The position numbers and the translations under genes were made by a program. Below the pieces are notes generated by a model that was not told where the DNA came from, did not search any database, and saw nothing but the letters and a program-made list of their open reading frames with translations. From JAIBJN01 sp963775625 (GTDB taxonomy: Bacteria; Actinomycetota; Thermoleophilia; Gaiellales; Gaiellaceae): a stretch of 64,000 nt of DNA. Below, piece after piece: positions 1 to 8,455 of this stretch. How positions within the stretch are numbered: the stretch's first letter is position 1; each line of letters opens with the position of its first letter. Where the stretch lies: NCBI GenBank assembly GCA_963775625.1, contig CAVZJM010000014.1, positions 225,858 to 289,857 of the forward strand, read 5' to 3'.

Positions 1-180
1 CACGTCGCCGCGCTTCCCGAGCGTGATCATCTGCTCGACGATCGGCCGCACCTCCTTGGCCTTGGCCTCGGTGGTCTTGATGCGGCCGTTCTCGATCAGG
101 GCGCAGGCGAGGTTCGCGTAGAGCGCCTTGCGGTGGGCCGAGTCCCGGCCCAGCTTCCTGCCTGCGCGCTTGTGCCTCAT
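1..180 (-). CDS. rplQ: Ribosomal protein bL17, C-terminally cut by window edge
   Basis: This is the first 60 codons of large-subunit protein L17, which lines the exit-tunnel region of the 50S subunit. The start reads MRHKRAGRKLGRDSAHRKAL, the signature N-terminus of the family. It lies 5 bp downstream of rpoA as the last gene of the alpha operon. The rest, roughly half the protein or more, is beyond the window. Confidence 0.95.
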   Translation of the reverse strand, partial: MRHKRAGRKLGRDSAHRKALYANLACALIENGRIKTTEAKAKEVRPIVEQMITLGKRGDV

Positions 181-185
181 TTCCC

Positions 186-1145
186 TTACTCGTCCCTGAG
201 GGTCAGCCCGTGGGCCTGGAGGGTCTCGCTGACCTCCTCGATCGACTTCTTGCCGAAGTTCGGGATCGCCGCGAGCTCGCTCTCGGTCTTCGAGACGAGG
301 TCGCCGATCGTCTCGATGCCGACGCGCTTGAGGCAGTTGTAGCTGCGGACGCCCAGCTCGAGCTCCTCGATCGGGAAGTTCTCCATCCCGTGCGCCTGCG
401 GCGCCTCCGCCTCGGCCTCGGCGTCCTCCCGGAAGCCCTCGATCTTGTCGATGTCCGTGAAGATCGCCAGCTGGCGGATGAGGATCTCGGCGGCCTCCGC
501 GATCGCGTCGCGCGGGGCGACGGAGCCGTCGGTCGTGACGTCGAGCGTCAGCTTGTCGTAGTCGGTGCGCTGCCCGACGCGCGCGGCCTCGACCTCGTAG
601 GAAACGCGGCGGACCGGCGAGAAGATCGAGTCCACCGGGATGACGCCGATCGTGTGCTCGGGACCGCGATTGAGCTCGGCCGGGACGTAGCCGCGGCCGC
701 GGCCGATCGTCAGGGTGACCTCGAGGCGGCCCTTGTCGGAGAGGTTCGCGATCTCGAGGTCGGGGTTGAGAATCTCGAGATCGGCAGGCGCCTCGATATC
801 CGACGCCTTCACGACGCCGGGGCCCTTCTTCTCCAGCCGCACCTCGACCTCCGGCGATTCCCCGTGGAGAAGGCAGACGAGGCTCTTCAGGTTGAGGATG
901 ACGTCCGTGACGTCCTCGCGCACGCCCTTCAGAGTCGTGAACTCGTGGGCGACGCCCTCGATCTTGACCGAGGTGACGGCGGCGCCCTCGAGCGACGAGA
1001 GCAGCACGCGGCGGAGGGAGTTGCCGAACGTGTAGCCGAAGCCGCGGTCGAGCGGCTCGATCACGAAGATGCCGCGCTCCTCGGTCACCTCCTCGTGAGT
1101 GATCCGGGGCACCTGGAATTCCATGAGCGACGTTCTGGTGGCCAT
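186..1145 (-). CDS. rpoA: DNA-directed RNA polymerase subunit alpha
   Basis: This is the alpha subunit, which nucleates RNA polymerase assembly and contacts activators and UP elements. At 319 aa it has the usual length. The N-terminal assembly domain covers about residues 15-235 (GYTFGNSLRRVLLSS near residue 40). An acidic linker follows, then the C-terminal helix-hairpin domain from about residue 255, containing RSYNCLKRVGIETIGDL and IPNFGKKSIEEV. It sits between rpsD and rplQ, the standard alpha-operon position. Confidence 0.98.
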   Translation of the reverse strand: MATRTSLMEFQVPRITHEEVTEERGIFVIEPLDRGFGYTFGNSLRRVLLSSLEGAAVTSVKIEGVAHEFTTLKGVREDVTDVILNLKSLVCLLHGESPEVEVRLEKKGPGVVKASDIEAPADLEILNPDLEIANLSDKGRLEVTLTIGRGRGYVPAELNRGPEHTIGVIPVDSIFSPVRRVSYEVEAARVGQRTDYDKLTLDVTTDGSVAPRDAIAEAAEILIRQLAIFTDIDKIEGFREDAEAEAEAPQAHGMENFPIEELELGVRSYNCLKRVGIETIGDLVSKTESELAAIPNFGKKSIEEVSETLQAHGLTLRDE

Positions 1146-1154
1146 GCTTCCTTT

Positions 1155-1775
1155 CTACTTCGAGTAGAGCTCGACGATGAGCTGCTCCTGGACCGGCGTG
1201 TCGATGTCCGACCGGTCGGGGAGCTTCAAGACCTTGCCCGTGAGGTTGTCGTGGTCGGCCTGGAGCCACGGGGAGACCGACGCGGTCAGGTCGGTGGCGT
1301 CACGGACGACCTGCTCGACGGGGCTCCCGGGCTTGAGCGCCACGACGTCGTCCGGCTTCACCTGGAAGCTCGGGATGTTCACCCGGCGGCCGTTCACGCC
1401 GAAGTGGCCGTGGCGGATGAGCTGGCGCGCCTGCGCGCGCGAGGCGGCGAAGCCGAGCCGGTAGACCACGTTGTCGAGGCGCGTCTCCAGCATCCGCAGG
1501 AGCTCTTCGCCCGTGATCCCCGACCGCTTCGCGGCCTTCTCGTAGTAGTTGCGGAACTGCCTCTCGAGCAGCCCGTAGTAGCGGCGCGCCTTCTGCTTCT
1601 CGCGCAGCTGGAGCAGGTACTCCGACTGCTTGATGCGGCCGCGCCCGTGCTCGCCCGGCGGGTAGCTGCGGCGCTCGACGGCACACTTCTCCGTCAGGCA
1701 GCGCTCGCCCTTCAGGAAGAGCTTCATGCCCTCGCGGCGGCAGAGCTTGCACTTGGGACCGAGCGGGCGGGCCAT
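1155..1775 (-). CDS. rpsD: Ribosomal protein uS4 (zinc-binding C+ form)
   Basis: This is a primary 16S rRNA-binding protein that initiates 30S assembly; it is 206 aa long. The N-terminus has CKLC followed by two further cysteines (RCLTEKC), so it is the zinc-coordinating form. An S4 RNA-binding domain lies around residues 95-155 (RLDNVVYRLGFAASRAQARQ). Its ATG overlaps the rpsK stop (TAATG), which suggests translational coupling. Confidence 0.98.
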   Translation of the reverse strand: MARPLGPKCKLCRREGMKLFLKGERCLTEKCAVERRSYPPGEHGRGRIKQSEYLLQLREKQKARRYYGLLERQFRNYYEKAAKRSGITGEELLRMLETRLDNVVYRLGFAASRAQARQLIRHGHFGVNGRRVNIPSFQVKPDDVVALKPGSPVEQVVRDATDLTASVSPWLQADHDNLTGKVLKLPDRSDIDTPVQEQLIVELYSK

Positions 1776-2176
1776 TAGACGCGTCTCCGCTTCTTGGGGC
1801 GAACGCCGTTGTGGGCCTGCGGGGAGACGTCCTTGACGCCGAGGATCTCGAGGCCGGCGGCCTGAAGCGAGCGGATCGCCGTCTCCCGACCGGAGCCGGG
1901 GCCCTTGACGAACACCTCGACCTTCTGGAGCCCGTGCTCCATGCCCTTGCGGGCGCAGCTATCGGCAGTCACCTGGGCTGCGAACGGGGTCGACTTGCGG
2001 GAGCCCTTGAAGCCGGCGGAGCCGGCGCTCTCCCACGCGATGACGTTCCCCTCCTTGTCGGTGAGGCTTACGATCGTGTTGTTGAAGGACGTCTTGATGT
2101 GCGCCTGACCGATGGCGATGTTCTTCTTCACCCGGCGGCGAGCACGGCCCTTGGACTGCTTCCTTGGAGGAGCCAC
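1775..2176 (-). CDS. rpsK: Ribosomal protein uS11
   Basis: This is a 30S platform protein of 133 aa. It has the typical basic N-terminus, the central stretch NTIVSLTDKEGNVIAWESAG and the C-terminal NGVRPKKRRRV. It starts with GTG at 2176, whose G is also the last base of the rpsM TAG stop, so the two genes overlap by one base. Confidence 0.98.
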   Translation of the reverse strand: MAPPRKQSKGRARRRVKKNIAIGQAHIKTSFNNTIVSLTDKEGNVIAWESAGSAGFKGSRKSTPFAAQVTADSCARKGMEHGLQKVEVFVKGPGSGRETAIRSLQAAGLEILGVKDVSPQAHNGVRPKKRRRV

Positions 2177-2559
2177 TAGACGCTAGCCTTTGCCTTCTTG
2201 CCGCGCCCGACGGTCTTCTTGGGGCCCTTGCGCGTGCGCGCGTTGGTCTTCGTCCGCTGCCCGTTCACCGGCAGGCCACGGCGGTGCCGGATGCCGCGGT
2301 AGGCGCCGATCTCCTGCAGGCGCTTGATCGCCTGGGAGCGCTCGCGCCTGAGCTCGCCCTCGACCTCGAGGTTCGTGTCGATGTACGTGCGCAGCTTCGT
2401 GATCTCCTCGTCCGTGAGGTCGCGGACCTTCTCCTCGTAGGAGAGGCCGAGGTCGGTGCAGATCCGCTGCGCGGTCGGCTGGCCGATCCCGTAGATGTAC
2501 GTGAGCGCGACTTCGAGCCGCTTCTCACGGGGGAGGTTCACTCCTGCGATTCGGGCCAA
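2176..2559 (-). CDS. rpsM: Ribosomal protein uS13
   Basis: This is a 30S head protein that contacts tRNA and forms intersubunit bridges; it is 127 aa long. I chose the TTG at 2559 because an AAGGAG ribosome-binding site lies 6 nt upstream and the product then begins LARIAGVNLPREKR, matching the family N-terminus. A longer open frame upstream overlaps rpmJ and is not needed. The C-terminus (GLPVNGQRTKTNARTRKG) is the canonical tRNA-contacting tail. Confidence 0.97.
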   Translation of the reverse strand: MARIAGVNLPREKRLEVALTYIYGIGQPTAQRICTDLGLSYEEKVRDLTDEEITKLRTYIDTNLEVEGELRRERSQAIKRLQEIGAYRGIRHRRGLPVNGQRTKTNARTRKGPKKTVGRGKKAKASV

Positions 2560-2575
2560 CGGTTCTCCTTCGCTC

Positions 2576-2689
2576 CTAGCCCTGCCGCTGCTTGTGCCGC
2601 GGGTTCGAGCAGATGACCAGCACCTTGCCGTGCCGCTTGATGACGCGGCAGCGGTCACACATCGGCTTGACGGATGGACGTACCTTCAT
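2576..2689 (-). CDS. rpmJ: Ribosomal protein bL36 (zinc ribbon)
   Basis: This is the 37-aa large-subunit protein L36, read directly from the sequence. It begins MKVRPSVKPMCDRCRVIKR. Zinc ligands are C11, C14, C27 and H32, so it is the C+ form. It lies between map and rpmM-type position rpsM, 16 bp before the rpsM start. infA, which often sits just upstream, is missing: only 73 bp separate rpmJ from map. Confidence 0.95.
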   Translation of the reverse strand: MKVRPSVKPMCDRCRVIKRHGKVLVICSNPRHKQRQG

Positions 2690-2762
2690 GGGAGATCGGG
2701 GGTAAGGCGGCATCCACGCGAAAGCGCGGACGAGCCGCGACCGTGCATCGTAGCAAAGCGCT

Positions 2763-3524
2763 TCATCCCGCCCTCGCCCTTGCCTTCGTGAGGACGAGAG
2801 GGCCGTTGTCGGTGATCGCCACGGTGTGCTCGAAGTGCGCCGAGAGCGAGTCGTCGTCGGTCGAGATCGACCAGCGGTCGTCGGCCATCCAGACGTCAGG
2901 CCCCCCGGCGTTGATCATCGGCTCGATCGCCAGCGTCATCCCCGGCTGGAGCAGCGGGCCGTGCCCGGGCTCGCCGAAGTTCGGCACCTGCGGCTCCTCG
3001 TGCATCGAGCGGCCGATCCCGTGCCCGACCAGCGAGCGGACGACCGAGAAGCCGGCGGCTTCGGTCGTGCGCTGGACGGCGGCGGAGATGTCCTGCACGT
3101 GGTTCCCCGCCCGCGCCTGTTCGATGCCGGCCGCGAGCGCCGCCTGCGCGACCTCCAGCAGCCGCTCGGCCTCGTCGTCGACCGTGCCGACGGCGAAGGT
3201 GTAGGCGGAGTCGGCGACGAAGCCGTCGAGCGTCACGCCGACGTCGACCGAGAGAAGGTCACCCTCCTCCAGGGCGTAGGGGCCCGGGATGCCGTGGACG
3301 ACCATCGAGTTCGGCGACGTGCAGATCGCGGCCGGAAAGCCGCGGTAGCCCTTGAACGTCGGCACCCCGCCCTCGGAGCGGATGTGGGTCTCGGCTGCAT
3401 CGTCCAGCTCGGCGGTGGTGACGCCGGGGTTCGCGAGCTCGCCGAGCAGGGTCAGCGTGCTCGCAACGACTGCGCCGGCGCGGCCCATCGTCTCGATCTC
3501 TTCGGTGGACTTCCTGATGATCAT
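2763..3524 (-). CDS. map: Methionine aminopeptidase, type I
   Basis: This enzyme removes the initiator Met from nascent proteins in the cytosol using a dinuclear metal site. At 253 aa it is a normal type I enzyme without an N-terminal extension. The metal ligands are visible in order: two Asp in SVDVGVTLDGFVADS, His in GHGIGRSMHE, Glu in TLAIEPM and Glu in HFEHTVAI. The start ATG at 3524 overlaps the adk TGA (ATGA). The longer upstream frame overlaps adk and was not used. Confidence 0.97.
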   Translation of the reverse strand: MIIRKSTEEIETMGRAGAVVASTLTLLGELANPGVTTAELDDAAETHIRSEGGVPTFKGYRGFPAAICTSPNSMVVHGIPGPYALEEGDLLSVDVGVTLDGFVADSAYTFAVGTVDDEAERLLEVAQAALAAGIEQARAGNHVQDISAAVQRTTEAAGFSVVRSLVGHGIGRSMHEEPQVPNFGEPGHGPLLQPGMTLAIEPMINAGGPDVWMADDRWSISTDDDSLSAHFEHTVAITDNGPLVLTKARARAG

Positions 3525-4105
3525 CGCGTCGAGGCCGCCTCGAGCGCCTCCTGCACCTCGGCGAAGACGTCCTCGACGGAGCGGGCTGCGTGAATGGGGA
3601 CCAGCAGCCCTCGGGAGCGGTAGTAGTCGACGAGCGGCTCGGTCTTCTCGTGGTAGACGTCGAGCCGGTGTCTGATCTTGTCGGGCAGGTCGTCGCTGCG
3701 CCCCTCGAGTGTCGCCCGGCCGAGCAGGCGCTGCATGGCCACGTCGTCGGGGAGCTCGAAGTCGAGGACGGCCGAGAGCACGCCCCGGTCGATCTCCTCG
3801 AGCACGCGGTCGAGTGCCTCGGCCTGCGCGAGCGTTCGCGGAAAGCCGTCCAGGATGAACCCTTCGACGGTGTCGTCCTGATCGAGCCGCACGCGCACGA
3901 CCTCGATCGTCAGATCGTCCGGGACGAGGTCGCCGTCGTCGAGGATCGCCTTGACCCGCTCGCCCAGCTCCGTGCCGGCGGCGCACTCGGCGCGGAACAT
4001 GTCGCCCGTGTTGATGTGCGGGATTCCGGCCTCGGCGGCGATGAGCTTCCCCTGGGTGCCCTTCCCTGCCCCCGGAGGGCCGAGGATGACGATGTCGAGC
4101 CCCAT
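3521..4105 (-). CDS. adk: Adenylate kinase (short-LID form)
   Basis: This enzyme interconverts ATP plus AMP and two ADP. It is 194 aa long with the P-loop GPPGAGKGTQGK at the N-terminus, the DGFPRT motif near the middle and a short LID lacking the zinc cysteines. It lies between secY (13 bp upstream) and map (4-bp overlap), the usual spc/alpha context. Confidence 0.98.
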   Translation of the reverse strand: MGLDIVILGPPGAGKGTQGKLIAAEAGIPHINTGDMFRAECAAGTELGERVKAILDDGDLVPDDLTIEVVRVRLDQDDTVEGFILDGFPRTLAQAEALDRVLEEIDRGVLSAVLDFELPDDVAMQRLLGRATLEGRSDDLPDKIRHRLDVYHEKTEPLVDYYRSRGLLVPIHAARSVEDVFAEVQEALEAASTR

Positions 4106-4118
4106 CAGCGAGCCACTC

Positions 4119-5372
4119 TCAGCGAAGGAAGCCCTCGTAGTGGCGCATCATCATCTGCGACTCCATCTGGCGCATGGTGTCGAGCGCGACGCCCACCACG
4201 ATGAGGATCGAGGTTCCGCCGAGCGCGGACGTGGTCGCCTGGGAGAAGCCGCCGTAGCGGATGAAGAGCGTGGGCAGCGTCGCCACGAGCGCGAGGTAGA
4301 GGGCGCCGGGGAGCGTCAGGCGGGTGAGCACGCGGTCCAGGTACTGCGCCGTCGGCGGGCCGGGCCTGATCCCCGGGATGTAGCCGCCGTGCTTGCGCAG
4401 GTTGTCGGCCTGGTCGATCGGGTTGAACTGGACCGCCGTGTAGAAGTAGGTGAAGATCACGATCATCAAGCCCTGCAGCAGGAGGTAGGGCAGCGCCGTC
4501 GGCGAGAAGTGCTCGTTGATGAAGGTCTGCGTCTGCGGGAAGAACTGTGCGACCGTCGGCGGGAAGGCCATGATCGCGGCGGCGAAGATGATCGGGATGA
4601 CGCCTGCCATGTTCACGCGCAAGGGCATGTAGGTGGAGCCGCCCGCCGTCATGCGCCGGCCGACCATGCGCTTGGCGTACTGGATCGGGATCCGGCGCTG
4701 GCCCTCCTGCACGAAGACGACCGCGACGATGATCGCCAGAGCGATCAGCGGCAGCATGAGCCGGTCGAAGGAGTCGCCGGACCACCAGGCGCGCAGGCCG
4801 CCGGGGAGCCCGGCGAGGATCGACGCGAAGATGAGCAGCGAGATGCCGTTGCCGACGCCGCGCTTGGTGATCAGCTCGCCCATCCACATGAGCAGCGTCG
4901 TGCCCGCGGTCAGGGAGACGACGATCAGGACGAAGCGGCCGGCGGTCAGGTCGAGCGCGCCCTGGCGGCTGAACAGGTACGAGTACCCGGCCGCCTGGAG
5001 CGCGGCCAGGACGACCGTCAGGTAGCGCGTGTACTGGTTGATCTTGGCGTAGCCGGCCTCCCCCTCCTTCTGCAGCTGCTCGAGCCGCGGGATCACCACG
5101 GTCATCAGCTGGAGGATGATCGACGCCGTGATGTACGGCATGATCCCGAGCGCGAACACCGCGAACTGCGAGAGCGCGCCGCCCGAGAAGATGTTCAGCA
5201 AGCCGAGGATCGTGCCGCTCTGGGTGTCGAAGTACTGCTCGATCTGCTCGGAGTCGACCCCCGGGACGGGAATCCAGCTCCCCAGGCGGTAGAGCGCCAG
5301 GATCATCGCGGTGAAGAGCAGCCGGCGCCTGAGCTCCGGGACCCGCCAGGCGTTGGTCAGCCAGGAGAACAT
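4119..5372 (-). CDS. secY: Protein translocase channel subunit SecY
   Basis: This is the main channel of the Sec translocon, a 417-aa inner-membrane protein with about ten hydrophobic segments. Family landmarks are YRLGSWIPVPGVD near the N-terminus, GIMPYITASIILQLM, and KRGVGNGISLLIF in the middle. The ATG at 5372 gives a normal-length N-terminus (MFSWLTNAWRVPELRRRLLF). A 163-bp gap separates it from rplO. I saw no convincing sigma-70-type promoter there, although such a gap could hold a weak internal one. Confidence 0.97.
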   Translation of the reverse strand: MFSWLTNAWRVPELRRRLLFTAMILALYRLGSWIPVPGVDSEQIEQYFDTQSGTILGLLNIFSGGALSQFAVFALGIMPYITASIILQLMTVVIPRLEQLQKEGEAGYAKINQYTRYLTVVLAALQAAGYSYLFSRQGALDLTAGRFVLIVVSLTAGTTLLMWMGELITKRGVGNGISLLIFASILAGLPGGLRAWWSGDSFDRLMLPLIALAIIVAVVFVQEGQRRIPIQYAKRMVGRRMTAGGSTYMPLRVNMAGVIPIIFAAAIMAFPPTVAQFFPQTQTFINEHFSPTALPYLLLQGLMIVIFTYFYTAVQFNPIDQADNLRKHGGYIPGIRPGPPTAQYLDRVLTRLTLPGALYLALVATLPTLFIRYGGFSQATTSALGGTSILIVVGVALDTMRQMESQMMMRHYEGFLR

Positions 5373-5535
5373 CAGTGCCCCTTCAGGTAATGCCGCCCAG
5401 CTTCTGCGTCGCGAGCACCAAGCATGAGTCCGCACTCGTCCGCAGCCAAGGCCGGGAGCCTTTGCAAGGGCGCGGGTGGGCTCAGGCGCCGCGTGATCGC
5501 GGGGCAGAAGCGGGTATGTATTGCCTGACGGGGCA

Positions 5536-6195
5536 CTACTCGTCGGTCTCCTCGGGCTGCGCCTCGGCAGGCTGCTCGTCGGCAGCCTCGGGCTCGGTCA
5601 CCTCCGCGGCGGCCTCGGGCTCGTCGGCCGGCTCGGCGACGACCGCCTTCCTGCGCCTCTTCTTCGCCTCCCTCGGAGGGCGAAGAGCCGTCGCGGACCC
5701 GCCGGCCTGCTCGATCTTCAGCCGCGCGCTGGCCGAGAAGGAGTGAGCGGTGACGGCGAGCTTCTTGGTCAGCTCTCCCTGCCCGAGCACCTTGACGTCG
5801 GTGCGGGTGTTCTTGATCAGCCCCTTCTCGACCATTGCCTCGAGCGTGGCCTCGGCGCCGTCGTCGAAGACGCGCTCCAGGTCGCGGAGGTTGACGGGCA
5901 CGGTGTGCGTGCGATGCGGGCCCATCGGCATCGCGTCCTTCGAGTGCGGGCCGCGCTGCTTGGGGAGCCGCATGTAGATCGGCATCTGGCCGCCCTCGAA
6001 GCCGGGCCGCATCGTGTGCGAGCCGGCGCGAGACTTCTGCCCCTTGATCCCGCGGCCGGAGTAGCGGCCCTTGCCCGAGCCCAGGCCGCGGCCGACCCGC
6101 TTGCGCGCGCGCCGGGCCTGCGCCGGCTTCAGGTTCGAGAGGGTGAGCCCCTCCTGCTGCTCGGGCTGCTCGGGCTGCTCGGGAGTCTGTGCCAC
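5536..6195 (-). CDS. rplO: Ribosomal protein uL15 with acidic C-terminal tail
   Basis: This is a large-subunit assembly protein of 219 aa, against about 145-150 in the typical family. The L15 core runs from LSNLKPAQARRARKRVGRG to about residue 160. After it come a basic patch (KKRRRKAVV) and a Glu/Ala/Pro-rich tail of roughly 45 residues ending EAQPEETDE. Its start shares a base with the rpmD stop. Similar tails occur on several neighbouring ribosomal proteins. Confidence 0.97.
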   Translation of the reverse strand: MAQTPEQPEQPEQQEGLTLSNLKPAQARRARKRVGRGLGSGKGRYSGRGIKGQKSRAGSHTMRPGFEGGQMPIYMRLPKQRGPHSKDAMPMGPHRTHTVPVNLRDLERVFDDGAEATLEAMVEKGLIKNTRTDVKVLGQGELTKKLAVTAHSFSASARLKIEQAGGSATALRPPREAKKRRRKAVVAEPADEPEAAAEVTEPEAADEQPAEAQPEETDE

Positions 6196-6380
6196 TACGC
6201 CTCCTCCACTTTCACGAGGTGGCGGACCTTGCGGAGCATCCCCAGCGTCTCCGGGCTGTCGTCGCGCTCGGTCGTCCGGCCTATCTTGCCCAGGCCGAGC
6301 GCCCGCAGCGTGCCGCGGTGGCGCTCCGTCTGGCCGATCTGGCTACGCGTCTGGGTGATCTTCAACTTCGTCACTGTCAT
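6195..6380 (-). CDS. rpmD: Ribosomal protein uL30
   Basis: This is the 61-aa large-subunit protein L30. It starts MTVTKLKITQTRSQIG and contains the conserved RHRGTLRALGLGKIGRT. The ATG at 6380 lies inside rpsE, so the first 38 bases are coded in two frames. Starting here gives the standard family length; the open frame upstream is rpsE sequence out of frame. Confidence 0.95.
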   Translation of the reverse strand: MTVTKLKITQTRSQIGQTERHRGTLRALGLGKIGRTTERDDSPETLGMLRKVRHLVKVEEA

Positions 6381-6963
6381 CAGTCTTCGCAACGGGCTCG
6401 GCGGCCTCGGCGGCCTCGGGCTTGGCGGCGGGAGCCTCACGCGGGAAGAGGATCTCCTCGACCCGCTTCCCCCGGATGCGGGCGACTTCCTCGGGCCGGC
6501 GCAGGCTCTGGAGCCCGTTCACCGTCGCCTTGAGGAGGTTGATCGGGTTCGGGTTCCCGAGGCTCTTGGCCAGGATGTCGCGGATGCCGGCGAGCTCGAG
6601 GACGGCGCGGACGCCGCCGCCGGCGATGACGCCGGTTCCCTCGCTCGCGGGGCGCAGCAGGACGCGCGCAGCGTCCGAGCGGCCCAGCACCTCGTGGGTG
6701 ATGGTCTGGCCGTGCTTGGGCACCTGGAACAGGTTCTTCTTCGCGTCGTCGACGGCCTTCGAGATGGCGAGCGGGACCTCCCGCGCCTTCCCGTAGCCGA
6801 CGCCGACCCGGTCGACCTCGTCGCCGATGACGACGAGCGCCGTGAACGAGAAGCGCCGGCCGCCCTTGACGACCTTGGCCACCCGATTGATCTCGACCAC
6901 GCGCTCCTTGAGCTCGCGCGCGTCGATCTCGCGGTCACGCACCTGCTTGGCGTCGATTGCCAT
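6343..6963 (-). CDS. rpsE: Ribosomal protein uS5
   Basis: This is a 30S protein involved in decoding accuracy, 206 aa long. It has the S5 N-terminal RNA-binding domain (RVAKVVKGGRRFSFTALVV) and the C-terminal domain (GGGVRAVLELAGIRDILAKS). After about residue 170 there is an acidic Ala/Glu tail ending in DDSDEVEDHPDA. The last 13 codons overlap the beginning of rpmD in another frame. Confidence 0.98.
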   Translation of the reverse strand: MAIDAKQVRDREIDARELKERVVEINRVAKVVKGGRRFSFTALVVIGDEVDRVGVGYGKAREVPLAISKAVDDAKKNLFQVPKHGQTITHEVLGRSDAARVLLRPASEGTGVIAGGGVRAVLELAGIRDILAKSLGNPNPINLLKATVNGLQSLRRPEEVARIRGKRVEEILFPREAPAAKPEAAEAAEPVAKTDDSDEVEDHPDA

Positions 6964-7316
6964 CAGAAACTCAGTCCTCCCTCTCGTGCGCCGTCGGCGA
7001 GCGCCTTCACGCGGCCGTGGTACAGGTAGCCGCCGCGGTCGAAGACGACCGTCTCGACGCCGGCCTTCGTCGCGGCCGCGGCGAGGAGCTTGCCGACCTC
7101 GGCCGCCTGCTCGGTCTTCGACCCCTTGAAGCTCTTCGGCAGGCCGATGTGGCCCGCGTGGGCCAGCGTCTTGCCCTCGACGTCGTCGATCAGCTGTGCC
7201 TCGATGCCGCGGTTCGAGCGATGCACCGTCAGGCGCGGCCGCTCGGCAGTGCCGACGATCTTGCGCCGAACGCGCCGGTGGCGGCGCTCGCGTGCCTGTC
7301 TGACCGTGAGGATCAC
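6963..7316 (-). CDS. rplR: Ribosomal protein uL18
   Basis: This is a 5S rRNA-binding protein of the central protuberance, 117 aa long. It shows RERRHRRVRRKIVGTAERPR near the N-terminus and VETVVFDRGGYLYHGRVKAL at the C-terminus. Single-base stop/start overlaps on both sides couple it to rplF and rpsE. Confidence 0.98.
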   Translation of the reverse strand: MILTVRQARERRHRRVRRKIVGTAERPRLTVHRSNRGIEAQLIDDVEGKTLAHAGHIGLPKSFKGSKTEQAAEVGKLLAAAATKAGVETVVFDRGGYLYHGRVKALADGAREGGLSF

Positions 7317-7849
7317 TACGCCCGCTTTCCGACCTTGCGGCGGACGTACTCGCCGGCGTAGCGGATGCCCTTGCCCTTGTACGGCTCCGGCGGCCGGACT
7401 GCGCGCACCTCGGCGGCGACCTGTCCGACGTGCTGCTTGTCGATGCCCTTGACGACGATCTGCGTCGGCTGGGGGACGTCGAAGGTGATGCCCTGGGGGG
7501 CCTTCTTCACGACCGCGTGCGAATAGCCGACGTTGAGCTCCAGGTCGGCGCCGCGCAGCCCGGCGCGGTAGCCGACTCCCTGGATCTCCAGCGTCTTCTC
7601 GAAGCCCTTCGTCACGCCCTCGACCATGTTGGCGACGAGCGTGCGCGTGAGCCCGTGCAGCGCCCGGTCCTCCCCGCGGTCCGTCGGGCGCGCGACCACG
7701 AGCTCGCCGTCGCGCTGCTCGATCGAGATCCGCTGCGGCACGTGCTGGGAGAGCTCTCCCAGCGGGCCGTTCACCATGACGCGGCCAGGGGAGAGCGACA
7801 CCGAGACGCCGGCGGGGAGCTTGATGGGTGTGTTTCCGATCCGGGACAT
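7316..7849 (-). CDS. rplF: Ribosomal protein uL6
   Basis: This large-subunit protein near the factor-binding site is 177 aa with two L6 repeats. The start at 7849 gives MSRIGNTPIKLPAGVSVSL, the family N-terminus. The conserved C-terminal stretch is PPEPYKGKGIRYAGEYVRRK. The longer open frame upstream overlaps rpsH and was rejected. Confidence 0.98.
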   Translation of the reverse strand: MSRIGNTPIKLPAGVSVSLSPGRVMVNGPLGELSQHVPQRISIEQRDGELVVARPTDRGEDRALHGLTRTLVANMVEGVTKGFEKTLEIQGVGYRAGLRGADLELNVGYSHAVVKKAPQGITFDVPQPTQIVVKGIDKQHVGQVAAEVRAVRPPEPYKGKGIRYAGEYVRRKVGKRA

Positions 7850-7853
7850 GCAG

Positions 7854-8249
7854 CTACCAGACGAAGCAGAGCACCTCGCCGCCGACGCCGAGCTCCTGCG
7901 CCGTCCGGCTGGTGACGAGACCCCTCGACGTGGACATGATCGCCGTGCCCATCCCGCCCAGGACGCGCGGCAGGCGGTCCTTACGGGCATAGACGCGGCG
8001 TCCGGGCTTGGAGATGCGGCGCAGGTCGGTGATGACGCGCTCGCGGCTCCGCCCGTACTTGAGCTCGACCACCAGGCTATCGAAGGCCTCGCCGGTCTCG
8101 ATGCGGTAGTCCTTGATGTAGCCCTCGTCCTTGAGCACCCGGGCGATCTCGATCTTCGTGCGCGACGCCGGCATCGTGGTCGTCTCGTGGAGCGCCCGGT
8201 TGGCGTTCCGGATCCGGGTCAGCATGTCGGAGATTGGGTCGTTCAGCAT
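7854..8249 (-). CDS. rpsH: Ribosomal protein uS8
   Basis: This is a primary 16S rRNA-binding protein of 131 aa. It begins MLNDPISDMLTRIRNANRA, as expected. The C-terminal motif includes STSRGLVTSRTAQELGVGGE. In several bacteria S8 represses the spc operon; no binding site was identified here. Confidence 0.98.
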   Translation of the reverse strand: MLNDPISDMLTRIRNANRALHETTTMPASRTKIEIARVLKDEGYIKDYRIETGEAFDSLVVELKYGRSRERVITDLRRISKPGRRVYARKDRLPRVLGGMGTAIMSTSRGLVTSRTAQELGVGGEVLCFVW

Positions 8250-8262
8250 CGGAACCTCTTCC

Positions 8263-8448
8263 TTACCAGCTCGACTTGGTCATGCCGGGGATGAAGCCCT
8301 CGTGCGCGAGGTCGCGCAGGCAGATCCGGCAGAGACCGAACTTCCGGTAGACGGCTCGCGGGCGCCCGCACCGGTTGCACCGGCTGTAGGCCCGCGTCCT
8401 GTACTTCTGCGGGCGGGCGGCCTTCGCAATCAGGCTTTTCTTGGCCAT
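8263..8448 (-). CDS. rpsN: Ribosomal protein uS14, type Z (zinc)
   Basis: This is the 61-aa short form of S14, which binds zinc in the 30S head. Two CxxC pairs are visible in SRCNRCGRPRAVYRKFGLC and RICLRDL. It lies between rplE and rpsH as in other spc operons. This gene is the C+ version; its zinc-independent long paralogue is not in the window. Confidence 0.97.
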   Translation of the reverse strand: MAKKSLIAKAARPQKYRTRAYSRCNRCGRPRAVYRKFGLCRICLRDLAHEGFIPGMTKSSW

Positions 8449-8455
8449 GGCTTTC

